Below are positions 35,023-42,852 of a stretch of 64,000 nt of DNA, piece after piece. Source of the stretch: Streptomyces sp. TLI_146 (lineage in GTDB: Bacteria; Actinomycetota; Actinomycetes; Streptomycetales; Streptomycetaceae); contig NZ_PJMX01000001.1 in NCBI RefSeq assembly GCF_002846415.1, forward strand, positions 4,340,001 through 4,404,000. The letters are read 5' to 3'. The stretch's first letter is position 1, and every line of letters begins with the position of its first letter. The position numbers and the translations under genes were made by a program. The notes under the pieces are model-generated. The model was not told the DNA's origin and ran no database searches. It worked only from the letters and a program-made list of their open reading frames with translations.

Positions 35023-36141
35023 GTGGCTGAGATCCAGATTCCCGCTGACATGAAGCCCGCCGACGGCCGTTTCGGCGCGGGCCCCTCCAAGGTGCGTACG
35101 GAGGCGCTGGACGCCCTGGCCGCCACCGGTACCTCGCTCCTCGGCACCTCCCACCGCCAGGCCCCGGTCAAGAACCTGGTCGGCGAGGTCCGCCAGGGCG
35201 TACGGGACCTGTTCTCGCTGCCCGAGGGGTACGAGGTGATCCTGGGCAACGGCGGCTCGACCGCGTTCTGGGACGTCGCGACCCACGGGCTGATCGAGAA
35301 CAAGTCGCAGCACCTGAACTTCGGCGAGTTCTCGTCCAAGTTCGCCAAGGCCGCGAAGCTCGCGCCGTGGCTGGCCGAGCCGTCGGTGATCGCCTCCGAG
35401 CCCGGCACGCACCCCGAGCCGGCCGCCGAGGCGGGCGTCGACGTCTACGCCTTCACCCACAACGAGACCTCCACCGGTGTCGCCGCCCCCGTCAAGCGGG
35501 TCGCGGGCGCCGACGAGGGCGCGCTCGTCCTGGTCGACGCGACCTCGGGCGCGGGCGGCCTGCCGGTCGACATCGCCGAGAGCGACGTCTACTACTTCGC
35601 CCCGCAGAAGTCCTTCGCCTCCGACGGCGGTCTGTGGATCGCGGCGTTCTCCCCGGCCGCGCTGGAGCGCGCCGCGCGGATCCACGCGTCCGGCCGCCAC
35701 ATCCCGGAGTTCTTCAGCCTCCCGACGGCGATCGACAACTCCCTCAAGAACCAGACGTACAACACCCCGGCGCTCGCCACGCTCTTCCTCCTCAACGAGC
35801 AGCTGAAGTGGATCAACGGCCAGGGCGGTCTCGCCTGGTCCACTGCCCGTACGAAGGACTCCTCGACCCGCCTCTACAGCTGGGCGGAGGAGTCCAAGCA
35901 CGCGAACCCGTTCGTCACCGACCCGGCGAAGCGCTCGCAGGTCATCGGCACGATCGACTTCGCGGAGGACGTCGACGCGGCGGCGGTCGCCAAGGTGCTG
36001 CGCGCCAACGGGATCGTCGACACCGAGCCGTACCGCAAGCTCGGCCGCAACCAGCTCCGCGTGGCGATGTTCCCGGCGATCGACCCGTCGGACGTCGAGG
36101 CGCTGACGGCGTGCGTCGATTACGTGATCGAGCAGCTCTGA
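35023..36141 (+). CDS. serC: Phosphoserine aminotransferase SerC
   Basis: The 372-residue PLP enzyme converts 3-phosphohydroxypyruvate and glutamate to phosphoserine for serine synthesis. Visible: RFGAGPSKVRTEALDALAATG at the start, GNGGSTAFWD, FTHNETSTGV, VDATSGAGGLPVD (PLP-binding Asp) and YYFAPQKSFASDGG with the Schiff-base Lys. The sequence is of the actinobacterial SerC type. GTG 35023 is preferred; an ATG 21 bp upstream has no ribosome site. Repeat site D follows. Confidence 0.96.
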   Translation: MAEIQIPADMKPADGRFGAGPSKVRTEALDALAATGTSLLGTSHRQAPVKNLVGEVRQGVRDLFSLPEGYEVILGNGGSTAFWDVATHGLIENKSQHLNFGEFSSKFAKAAKLAPWLAEPSVIASEPGTHPEPAAEAGVDVYAFTHNETSTGVAAPVKRVAGADEGALVLVDATSGAGGLPVDIAESDVYYFAPQKSFASDGGLWIAAFSPAALERAARIHASGRHIPEFFSLPTAIDNSLKNQTYNTPALATLFLLNEQLKWINGQGGLAWSTARTKDSSTRLYSWAEESKHANPFVTDPAKRSQVIGTIDFAEDVDAAAVAKVLRANGIVDTEPYRKLGRNQLRVAMFPAIDPSDVEALTACVDYVIEQL

Positions 36142-36148
36142 GTCTCGG

Positions 36149-36400
36149 CCCGGTGTTTGTCTGCGGCTGAGTGGCGGGTTGTTCGCGCAGTTCCCCGCGC
36201 CCCTGGGGGGTACGGCTTCTCCGGCAGGTTGCTGTGCCCCGCGACACCCTCGTTCGTCTGCGGGCCGGTGGCCGCTTCTCGCGCAGTTCCCCGCGCCCCT
36301 AAATACCTGTGGCTGAGGCCAGCACTCCGGCTGCGGCCTACTACCTAAGGGGCGCGGGGAACTGCGCGACCAGCCACCCACACAGCCGCAGACGAAGGCC
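36149..36400. repeat. Repetitive palindromic element, site D (three units)
   Basis: Two left-type units (about 36156-36204 and 36250-36301) are followed by one right-type unit (about 36348-36396). The centre between units 2 and 3 is a different GC-rich sequence (CTGAGGCCAGCACTCCGGC). It lies between convergent genes serC and the propeller-like protein. Confidence 0.85.
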
Positions 36401-36408
36401 GGGCCCGA

Positions 36409-37395
36409 TCATCCCCGCCGGAAGCGCCGTTTCAGCCCCACCCACGCGGCCCCGGCACCCACCACCGCCAGCGCCCCGTACACCAGGTTCCGGTTGTCGC
36501 CGCCGCCCGAGTCGGCGCCGCCCTTGCTCGCGCCGCCGCCCGAGGGTGAACCCCCCTTGTCGGAGGGGGACTTGCCGGACTCCACCGCAACCCGCTTCAC
36601 CGGGCTCCCCTCCCCCTCCGTCCCGAAGAGTAGCGCCTTCCCGTCCGGGGTGTACGTGACGGACTCGGCCTGGCGCATCAGCGGGGCGGACACCCCGTGC
36701 CGCGCGCCGAGCTTCCCGTTCTTCCAGTCGTACTCCGCCGCCCAGAAGTACCCCCGCAGCGCCAGCTTCGACCCGTCCGGGGAGAACGCGCCGTCGGTGA
36801 CCCACGGCACGTCGTCGATCCGCCGGAAGATGTTCGTCCCGGCCGCCGAGAGCCGCTCGGGGCCCTCGTACAGCCCGCCGCCGCCCTCCTTCTTGGAGGC
36901 GATGTAGAGGCGGCCGGTCTTGGGGTGGACCATCAGCGCCTCGGCGTTGCGCGGCCCGTCGGCGTACTTCACGACGTACTGGGTCGCCTTGACGGTCGCG
37001 TCCTTGAGCCGCGCGGGCTCGGGGAACTTGTAGATCCAGACGTTCTTCCAGGTGCCGCCCAGGTTGTCCCCGATGTCCCCGACGTACACGTTCCCGTCCG
37101 AGCCGACCGAGATCGCCTCGACGTCGCGCGGGCGCCCGACGCCGGTCAGGGTGATCCTGGCGACGGTCTCGCCGGTCTTCGAGTCGACCGCGTACACATA
37201 CGGCCCGTCGTCGCTGTCGTTGTGCGTCCAGTAGATCCCCGGGTGCGCCCGGCTGGCGGCGAGGCCGCTGGACTCCTTGATCCGGGGGTCCTTGATCGTG
37301 AAGTCACCGTCGTCGGCGGCGGCCGCGGCGGCCCCCAGCACGACGAGCCCGGCGGCCGTGGCGGCGGACAGAAGCGAACGCATCGGGAAACGCAT
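36409..37395 (-). CDS. Secreted, C-terminally anchored beta-propeller-like protein
   Basis: The 328-residue exported protein has a signal peptide (to about residue 27) and repeated strand-rich blocks: GIYWTHNDSDDGPYVYAVD, VYVGDIGDN, GRLYIASKKEGGGGLYEG, GAFSPDGSKLALRGY and TYTPDGKALLFGTEG, typical of WD40-like propellers. A Ser/Gly/Lys-rich linker, one transmembrane helix (LVYGALAVVGAGAAWVGL) and a basic tail follow. No catalytic function is evident. It is divergent from the SGNH hydrolase gene. Confidence 0.85.
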   Translation of the reverse strand: MRFPMRSLLSAATAAGLVVLGAAAAAADDGDFTIKDPRIKESSGLAASRAHPGIYWTHNDSDDGPYVYAVDSKTGETVARITLTGVGRPRDVEAISVGSDGNVYVGDIGDNLGGTWKNVWIYKFPEPARLKDATVKATQYVVKYADGPRNAEALMVHPKTGRLYIASKKEGGGGLYEGPERLSAAGTNIFRRIDDVPWVTDGAFSPDGSKLALRGYFWAAEYDWKNGKLGARHGVSAPLMRQAESVTYTPDGKALLFGTEGEGSPVKRVAVESGKSPSDKGGSPSGGGASKGGADSGGGDNRNLVYGALAVVGAGAAWVGLKRRFRRG

Positions 37396-37463
37396 GGGAC
37401 CAAGTGTCCATCGTCACGTGGCAGCCCGTCGAAGCCGTCCAGGTGATCCGCCATCATGGCCCC

Positions 37464-38144
37464 ATGCGTTTCATGTTCGTCGGCGACTCCATGACCATCG
37501 GACGCGCCGGCGACATCACCTGGCGCTACCGCATGTGGCAGCACCTCAGCACGTCCTTCGACGGCCCCTTCGAGATCGTGGGGCCGCGCACCGAGCTGTA
37601 CGACACGGAGGCGGGCGCCCCGCTGTCGTACGCGTACGGCGCACCGGACTTCCCGGCTGCGGCCCGCCGCCACCTCTCCGGCTGGGGCGAGGGCTGGCTG
37701 CACATGGCCCCGCTGATCCGCGAGGCGGCGGCCGGGGCGGGCGCCGACGTCCTCCTGGTCTCCCTCGGCCTGATAGACCTCGGCTTCTACACGGACAGCG
37801 ACCAGACGGCGGCCAACGTCCGCGCCTTCGTGACCCAGGCGCGCGCCGCGAACCCGGCCGTCCGCATGGTCCTGCTCCCGGTCATCCCGAACATCCGCGC
37901 CGAGTCGGACGCTCCCTTCGCGGCCGAGGTGACCCGCTTCAACGAACTCCTGGCGAAGGCGGTGGCGGACCTGGACCAGCCGTCCTCCCCGCTGCTCCTC
38001 GCCTCCCACCCGCCGACGTACGACATCCACCAGGACACGTACGACGGCACCCACCCCTCGGCCTCGGGCGAACACAAGCTGGCGGCGGCGTTCGCCGAGG
38101 CGATGCATCAGGGGTGGGGGCTGGGCGGGGCGTACACGGGCTGA
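37464..38144 (+). CDS. SGNH/GDSL hydrolase
   Basis: The 226-residue esterase-type protein has block I FVGDSMTIGRAGD (nucleophile Ser about 7-9), a central Gly/Asn block in SLGLIDLGFYTDSD, and block V DGTHPSASGEH with catalytic Asp and His. There is no signal peptide, so it is probably cytoplasmic. The substrate is unknown. There is no Shine-Dalgarno; CATCAT is 6 nt upstream of the ATG. The 3' end converges on the first aldo/keto reductase with 10 bp between stops. Confidence 0.88.
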   Translation: MRFMFVGDSMTIGRAGDITWRYRMWQHLSTSFDGPFEIVGPRTELYDTEAGAPLSYAYGAPDFPAAARRHLSGWGEGWLHMAPLIREAAAGAGADVLLVSLGLIDLGFYTDSDQTAANVRAFVTQARAANPAVRMVLLPVIPNIRAESDAPFAAEVTRFNELLAKAVADLDQPSSPLLLASHPPTYDIHQDTYDGTHPSASGEHKLAAAFAEAMHQGWGLGGAYTG

Positions 38145-38154
38145 CGCCCGGGGC

Positions 38155-39153
38155 CTACCAGGCGAACGCCTCCGGCGACGGCCCCGGACCCGGGAAGATC
38201 TCCTCCAGGGACGCCAGCAGCTCGTCGTCCAGCTTCAGCGCGACCGCGCGCAGGGCCGATTCGAGCTGGTCCGCCGTGCGCGGGCCGACGATCGGGCCCG
38301 TCACGCCCGGCCGGGTGAGCAGCCAGGCCAGCCCGACCTCGCCCGGCTCCAGGCCGCGCTCGGCGAGCAGGTCCTCGTACGCCTGCACCTTCGCCCGGAC
38401 CGCCGGGTCCTTCAGCAAGTCCGCCGCCCGGCCGCCGGTCGACCGCGAGCCCCCGCCCTCACGCTCCTTGCGCAGCGCACCGCCGAGCAGGCCCCCGTAC
38501 AGCGGGGACCAGGGGATGATCCCGACGCCGTACTCCTGGGCGGCGGGAATCACCTCCATCTCGGCGCGGCGCTCGGCGAGGTTGTAGAGGCACTGCTCAC
38601 TGACCAGCCCCAACCGCCCGGTGCACGCGGCGACTTCATTACCCTGCGCAATCTTGTAGCCGGGGAAGTTCGACGTACCGACGTACAGCACCTTCCCCTC
38701 CCGTACGAGGACGTCCATGGCCTGCCAGATCTCCTCGAAGGGAGTGGCGCGGTCCACGTGGTGGAACTGGTAGACGTCGATGTAGTCCGTGCCGAGCCGC
38801 TTCAGGCTGCCCTCGACCGCCCGGCGGATGTTGAGCGCCGACAGCTTGTCGTGGTTCGGCCAGACGGGGGCGCCGTCGGCGGACATGTTCCCGTACGCCT
38901 TCGTGGCCAGGACCGTCTTGTCGCGGCGCCCGCCGCCCTTGGCGAACCAGCTGCCGATGATCTCCTCGGTGCGGCCCTTGCCGGCGCTCTGGCCATAGAC
39001 ATTGGCGGTGTCGAAGAAGTTGACGCCCGCGTCGTGGGCGGCGTCCATGAGCGCATGGCTGCCGGCCTCGTCCGTCTGCGGGCCGAAGTTCATGGTGCCG
39101 AGGACGAGACGGCTGACCTTGAGACCTGTGCGTCCGAGCTGCGTGTACTCCAT
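38155..39153 (-). CDS. Aldo/keto reductase, copy 1
   Basis: The 332-residue NADPH-dependent (beta/alpha)8 enzyme carries the catalytic tetrad context: NFFDTANVYG (Asp, Tyr), TVLATKAYG (Lys) and DVYQFHHVDRATP (His), with the cofactor end TGPIVGPRTADQLESAL. Substrate unknown. It is closely duplicated by the next gene; parts are identical at DNA level. A perfect CTTGAAG-TGCG-CTTCAAG palindrome lies 18-35 bp upstream, of the form used by MerR-type regulators, with no MerR gene nearby. Confidence 0.93.
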   Translation of the reverse strand: MEYTQLGRTGLKVSRLVLGTMNFGPQTDEAGSHALMDAAHDAGVNFFDTANVYGQSAGKGRTEEIIGSWFAKGGGRRDKTVLATKAYGNMSADGAPVWPNHDKLSALNIRRAVEGSLKRLGTDYIDVYQFHHVDRATPFEEIWQAMDVLVREGKVLYVGTSNFPGYKIAQGNEVAACTGRLGLVSEQCLYNLAERRAEMEVIPAAQEYGVGIIPWSPLYGGLLGGALRKEREGGGSRSTGGRAADLLKDPAVRAKVQAYEDLLAERGLEPGEVGLAWLLTRPGVTGPIVGPRTADQLESALRAVALKLDDELLASLEEIFPGPGPSPEAFAW

Positions 39154-39170
39154 GAGGTACCAGCGAACCT

Positions 39171-39188
39171 CTTGAAGTGCGCTTCAAG
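39171..39188. promoter_or_regulatory. MerR-type operator upstream of aldo/keto reductase copy 1
   Basis: CTTGAAGTGCGCTTCAAG is a perfect 7-4-7 inverted repeat. Read leftward, TTGAAG can be a -35 with a long 19-bp spacer to TGGTAC, the geometry of MerR-activated promoters. Confidence 0.5.
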
Positions 39189-39212
39189 CAAGCACCACGC
39201 GCCCCACGGCTG

Positions 39213-40223
39213 CTACCAGGCGAAGGCCTCCGGCGAGGGGCCCGGTCCGGGGAAGATCTCGTCGAGCCCGGCCAGCACTTCGTCGCTCAGCTCCAGCTCG
39301 ACCGCGCGCAGAGCCGATTCGAGCTGGTCCGCCGTGCGCGGGCCGACGATCGGACCCGTCACGCCCGGCCGCGTCAGCAGCCACGCCAACGCCACTTCGC
39401 CCGGCTCCAGTTCGTGCTTGGCGAGCAGGTCCTCGTACGCCTGCACCTTCGCCCGGACCGCCGGATCGGCGAGCCCGGCGGCGGACCGGCCGCCCTTGGT
39501 ACGCGACCCGTCGCCCGCCTGCTCCTTTCGCAGGGCGCCGCCGAGCAGGCCCTGGTGGAGCGGGGACCAGGGGATGATCCCGACGCCGTACTCCTGGGCG
39601 GCCGGGATGACCTCCATCTCGGCGCGGCGCTCGGCGAGGTTGTAGAGGCACTGCTCACTGACCAGCCCCAACCGCCCGGTGCGGGCGGCGACTTCATTAC
39701 CCTGAGCGATCTTGTACCCGGGGAAGTTCGACGTACCGACGTACAGCACCTTCCCCTCCCGTACGAGGACGTCCATGGCCTGCCAGATCTCCTCGAAGGG
39801 AGTGGCGCGGTCCACGTGGTGGAACTGGTAGACGTCGATGTAGTCCGTGCCGAGCCGCTTCAGGCTGGCCTCCACCGAACGGCGGATGTTGAGCGCGGAG
39901 AGCCGGTCGTGGTTGGGCCAGGAGGTGACGTTCCAGGGGGTGCCGTCCTGGGTCATGTTCCCGTAGCCCTTGGTCGCCAGGACCGTCTTGTCGCGGCGCC
40001 CGCCGCCCCGCGCGAACCAGGACCCGACGATCTCCTCGGTGAGCCCCTTGTGTTCGGCTATGCCGTAGATGTTCGCGGTGTCGAAGAAGTTGACGCCCGC
40101 GTCCTGCGCGGCGTCCATGAGCGCGTGGCTGTCGGCCTCGTCCGTGAGGGGGCCGAAGTTCATGGTGCCGAGGACGAGACGGCTGACCTTGAGACCTGTG
40201 CGTCCGAGCTGCGTGTACTCCAT
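39213..40223 (-). CDS. Aldo/keto reductase, copy 2
   Basis: The 336-residue paralogue of the next-door gene has the same tetrad context (NFFDTANIYG, TVLATKGYG, DVYQFHHVDRATP) and the same C-terminal FPGPGPSPEAFAW. A 149-bp block (39719-39867) is identical to 38661-38809 of copy 1, while flanking parts differ clearly. The upstream palindrome is partly decayed (TTGAAG-TGCG-CTCCAA). This is a tandem duplication with later exchange. Start 40223 is equivalent to that of copy 1. Confidence 0.93.
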   Translation of the reverse strand: MEYTQLGRTGLKVSRLVLGTMNFGPLTDEADSHALMDAAQDAGVNFFDTANIYGIAEHKGLTEEIVGSWFARGGGRRDKTVLATKGYGNMTQDGTPWNVTSWPNHDRLSALNIRRSVEASLKRLGTDYIDVYQFHHVDRATPFEEIWQAMDVLVREGKVLYVGTSNFPGYKIAQGNEVAARTGRLGLVSEQCLYNLAERRAEMEVIPAAQEYGVGIIPWSPLHQGLLGGALRKEQAGDGSRTKGGRSAAGLADPAVRAKVQAYEDLLAKHELEPGEVALAWLLTRPGVTGPIVGPRTADQLESALRAVELELSDEVLAGLDEIFPGPGPSPEAFAW

Positions 40224-40241
40224 GGGGCACCAGCGAACCTG

Positions 40242-40257
40242 TTGAAGTGCGCTCCAA
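40242..40257. promoter_or_regulatory. Decayed MerR-type operator upstream of aldo/keto reductase copy 2
   Basis: TTGAAGTGCGCTCCAA is the copy of the palindrome at 39171-39188 but with one broken arm. The surrounding CAGCGAACCT is conserved between both promoters. Confidence 0.4.
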
Positions 40258-40278
40258 GCAAGGGCCGTTCCCCAGGGT

Positions 40279-40878
40279 TCAGTCGCGGGGGAACTCGTCG
40301 GTGGTGAGGGTGAGTCCGACGGGGGTCTGGGTGAGATCGATCTCGTCACCGAAGTCGAGGGTGACCGTGCCGTGGTATTCGTCGTCCTTCGGCAGGGTGT
40401 GGAGGTGCCACTTGCCGGTGTACGGGTCGACGATCAGGTACGCCGGGACGTCGGCGGCGGCGAACGCGGCCTTCTTGGGGCCGTAGTCGTTCGAGGCCGT
40501 GCCCTTGGAAATCACCTCGGCGACGAAGTCGATGTCCTCATAGCGCCAGCGCCCCTTGTCGCCCTTGACCGCGCCGTCCTTCAGCGCCACGACGTCGCAG
40601 GCGAAGCCGTTGAGATGGCCGGGGAAGTCGATGCGGACATCGGAGGCCAGGCGCTTCAGCGGGTATTTGGTGCGCAACTGCTCGATGAGGCCAAGGATGA
40701 TCTCCCAGTGGACTTGCCGTTGTGGCGCCATGGCGATGTTCCCCCCGACGATCTCGGTCTTGTAACCCTCGGGGATAGGCATCTTCTCGATCCACTCGAA
40801 CATCATGTCCAGAGTGAGCTCGTCGTCGCTCGCGGCCATCTCGATCCTGTCGGTGTCTACGACGTCTACGACGGTCAT
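40279..40878 (-). CDS. Uma2-family (DUF820) putative restriction-endonuclease-like protein
   Basis: The 199-residue protein has a PD-(D/E)XK-type nuclease fold: MPIPEGYKTEIVGGNIAMAP, HWEIILGLIEQL, SDVRIDFPG...ACDVVALKDG (Asp) and IDFVAEVISKGTASND (Glu), then VPAYLIVDPYTGKWHLH. Such genes are numerous in streptomycetes and of unknown role. GGAGGAGC gives a strong ribosome site. No methyltransferase partner is near. Confidence 0.9.
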   Translation of the reverse strand: MTVVDVVDTDRIEMAASDDELTLDMMFEWIEKMPIPEGYKTEIVGGNIAMAPQRQVHWEIILGLIEQLRTKYPLKRLASDVRIDFPGHLNGFACDVVALKDGAVKGDKGRWRYEDIDFVAEVISKGTASNDYGPKKAAFAAADVPAYLIVDPYTGKWHLHTLPKDDEYHGTVTLDFGDEIDLTQTPVGLTLTTDEFPRD

Positions 40879-40982
40879 CGTGGCGCTCCTCCCCGGCTGT
40901 CGCTCCCCGGCAGCCAGCCACCCGGTACAACGATACGCACGGCGCCAAGGACACGGGCTGTCGAACCCCAGTGCGTACGCGA

Positions 40983-41507
40983 CTAGGACCCCGCAAACCA
41001 GCTCGACGCGTCGAGGCGGAACGCCTCGGGCGGGACCACCGTGCGCAGCGACGCCTCCATCTCCCGCACGGGGCCGACTCCCAGCGTACGGACCCAGTCG
41101 GCGCGCAGTTCGTCGAACACGGCCGCCGACCGGGCCAGCGCGTCGAGGCCGCGCGGGGTGATGCGGACGACCTTGCGGCGGGCGTCGGCGGGGTCGTCGG
41201 CGCGTTCGGCGTAGCCCAGGGCCTCCAGGCGGTCGACGGTCTTCCCGGCGGCCTGCTTGGAGACGCCGAGCCGCCGCCCGATCTCGCTCGCGGTCGCCCC
41301 GCCGGGCCCGACGGCCTGGAGGGCGAAGCCGTGGGCGGGCCGGAGGTCCGGGTGCCCCTGGCGGGCGAGCTCGGCGTGGAGGCGGTCGATGAGGGAGCGG
41401 AACCCGCCGAGGAGGAGCAGGGGCAGCTCATAGCCGGGGGTGGGCACCTCCTCGCTTTCCCCGTTGCGAGAACCGACAACCTGGTTTACCTTCTTATCGT
41501 CAACCAC
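40983..41507 (-). CDS. MarR-family transcriptional regulator (with divergent AhpD-like gene)
   Basis: The 174-residue regulator has a winged-helix core TASEIGRRLGVSKQAAGKTVDRLEALGYAERADDPADARRKVVRITPRG. Start choice: GTG 41507 has TAAGAT exactly 7 nt upstream and no Shine-Dalgarno, suggesting a leaderless mRNA; a later GTG (41447) directly abuts GAGGAG and is less likely. The palindrome GACAACGTGGTTGAC covers its start codon and lies between it and the AhpD-like gene, fitting autoregulation and control of that gene. Confidence 0.85.
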   Translation of the reverse strand: MVDDKKVNQVVGSRNGESEEVPTPGYELPLLLLGGFRSLIDRLHAELARQGHPDLRPAHGFALQAVGPGGATASEIGRRLGVSKQAAGKTVDRLEALGYAERADDPADARRKVVRITPRGLDALARSAAVFDELRADWVRTLGVGPVREMEASLRTVVPPEAFRLDASSWFAGS

Positions 41508-41513
41508 GTTGTC
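41499..41513. promoter_or_regulatory. Candidate MarR operator shared by divergent genes
   Basis: GTCAACCACGTTGTC (plus strand) is a 6-3-6 inverted repeat with one mismatch. It overlaps the MarR start codon and abuts TATCTT (41514-41519), a possible -10 for the rightward gene. Confidence 0.5.
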
Positions 41514-41537
41514 TATCTTACGGGGAGCAGGTACGCC

Positions 41538-42050
41538 GTGACATTCGTCGAGCACACCCTGGAGTCCGCGCCGGCCGAGTCGCGCCGCGCGATGGAGCAA
41601 ACGATCAAGAGCCTGGGGCACCTCTCCCCGGCCGTGGCCCGGCTGGCCACCTCACCGCACACCCTGGAGGGCTTCCTCGGGATGAGTGCCCTCTTCGAGC
41701 GGACAACGCTCGAACCGGTCGCCCGCGAAGTCGTGATCATGACGGTCGCCACCCGCAACGCGTGCGACCTGTGCGTGAACATGCACACGGGCAAGCTGCG
41801 CGGGCTCGGCGCGCCGGAGGGGCTGATCGCCGAGCTGCGCGAAGGGAAGCCGCTGACGGACGAACGCCTGGAAGCGGTACGGGAGTTCACGCTCGCGGTG
41901 TACGCGACGGCGGGCGCGGTCCCCGACGACGCCCTGAACGCGTTCCTGTCCCACGGCCACACCCGCCAGAACGCCCTGGAGGTCGTCCTCGGCATCGGCG
42001 CGTACACAGTGTCGACGTTCGCCAACCGTCTGACGCGGGCGTCGCACTGA
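41538..42050 (+). CDS. Carboxymuconolactone decarboxylase/AhpD-like protein
   Basis: The 170-residue helical protein has the AhpD-type redox motif CDLCVNMH (Cys-x-x-Cys-x3-His, about 76-83) in the sequence VIMTVATRNACDLCVNMHTGKL, and NALEVVLGIGAYTVSTFANRL near the end. Members act as alkylhydroperoxidases or bind small metabolites. The divergent MarR gene and shared operator suggest induction by a redox or phenolic signal; that is inference. GTG 41538 follows GGGGAG with long spacing. Confidence 0.88.
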   Translation: MTFVEHTLESAPAESRRAMEQTIKSLGHLSPAVARLATSPHTLEGFLGMSALFERTTLEPVAREVVIMTVATRNACDLCVNMHTGKLRGLGAPEGLIAELREGKPLTDERLEAVREFTLAVYATAGAVPDDALNAFLSHGHTRQNALEVVLGIGAYTVSTFANRLTRASH

Positions 42051-42059
42051 GTCCGGGCC

Positions 42060-42146
42060 TCAGCCCCGCGCGGCCGCCACCGCCACCACGACGAACATCA
42101 GCACGAGCACACCGGCCATGATCCGGTTCCTGGTCTTCGGGTTCAC
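42060..42146 (-). CDS. 28-residue membrane peptide
   Basis: A GTG-started frame of 28 codons encodes a basic N-terminus (NPKTRNR) and a single hydrophobic helix (VLVLMFVVVAVAAA) ending ARG. TACGCT lies exactly 7 nt before the GTG, again a leaderless promoter geometry. I recall near-identical small proteins annotated in other streptomycetes. Function unknown; perhaps a regulator of a membrane protein. Confidence 0.6.
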   Translation of the reverse strand: MNPKTRNRIMAGVLVLMFVVVAVAAARG

Positions 42147-42240
42147 GCGTACGAGCGTAACGAACGCCCTCCCCGCCGCGTTCGGCCACCCCGGGCGCGC
42201 CACCGTACCCGGGCGATGACTCAGTGTTACCGTCCCGAAG

Positions 42241-42837
42241 GTGGATCACGTACGGCGTCGGCGACACCGCCTAGTTCCGGTCACCCTCCTCACGGTGGGC
42301 CTGCTGCTCGCGGGCTGCTCGTCGGGCAAGGACGAGAATCCCACCCCGCCCGGCGACACCTCGCAGACCGAGGAGTCCACCACCGGGCCGCCGCCCGCGG
42401 AGCCGACCGGGCAGCCGAGCGAGGACACGAGCGGTCAGCAGACCAACGGCGGCGAGGACGGCGGCACCAGCGGCGGCTTCAAGGCGGCGGGGCGGGTCTC
42501 GACCGACTTCGACGGGGTGTGGCCCAGCGTCAAGGTGACCTTCACCAACTCCGGCAAGGACACGTACAGCGGCACCGCGACCGTCTCCGACTGCAGCCCC
42601 ACGGGCCGCTGGACGACCGGGACGGGCCCTCAGCCGGTCAACCTCTCACCCGATGAATCCGTGACGCTTGAGTGGGTGTTCGAGAACACCTCCCACGCGC
42701 CCCTCATCCCCGCCCACACCGCGTGCGTCAAGCTGACCGGCAAGCCCGAGGCGCAGAGCAGCCCCTTCCCGGCCGACACCGTGCCGCCGGACGAGGAGGA
42801 GGAGCCCGATCCCGCCTCCTCCGCCGACGCCGCCTGA
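42241..42837 (+). CDS. Lipoprotein of unknown function
   Basis: The 198-residue precursor has a basic N-terminus and the lipobox LLLAGC (Cys about 26). A disordered Pro/Thr/Glu/Gly-rich linker follows (to about 78), then a beta-rich domain of about 90 residues (VWPSVKVTFTNSGKDTYSGTATVSDC, with a second Cys in HTACVKL). The pattern SVKVTFTN/W.TG...L.P resembles Ig-like or carbohydrate-binding-like domains. The tail is acidic. TACCGT lies 7 nt before the GTG (leaderless). It is followed after 15 bp by a membrane protein gene. Confidence 0.82.
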   Translation: MDHVRRRRHRLVPVTLLTVGLLLAGCSSGKDENPTPPGDTSQTEESTTGPPPAEPTGQPSEDTSGQQTNGGEDGGTSGGFKAAGRVSTDFDGVWPSVKVTFTNSGKDTYSGTATVSDCSPTGRWTTGTGPQPVNLSPDESVTLEWVFENTSHAPLIPAHTACVKLTGKPEAQSSPFPADTVPPDEEEEPDPASSADAA

Positions 42838-42852
42838 CCCAGGAGGCCGTAC

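Noticed and set aside
32027..35053. Very long open frames antisense to real genes (e.g. 32027-35053, 51015-54623, 3697-5160)
   Set aside because: They mirror the strong GC bias of the sense genes, have low-complexity Arg/Pro/Ala-rich translations and no recognisable motif; the opposite strand has clear protein families.
40279..40878. Uma2 nuclease considered as part of a restriction-modification or defence island
   Set aside because: No methyltransferase, helicase or other defence gene is adjacent; isolated Uma2 genes are common in streptomycetes.
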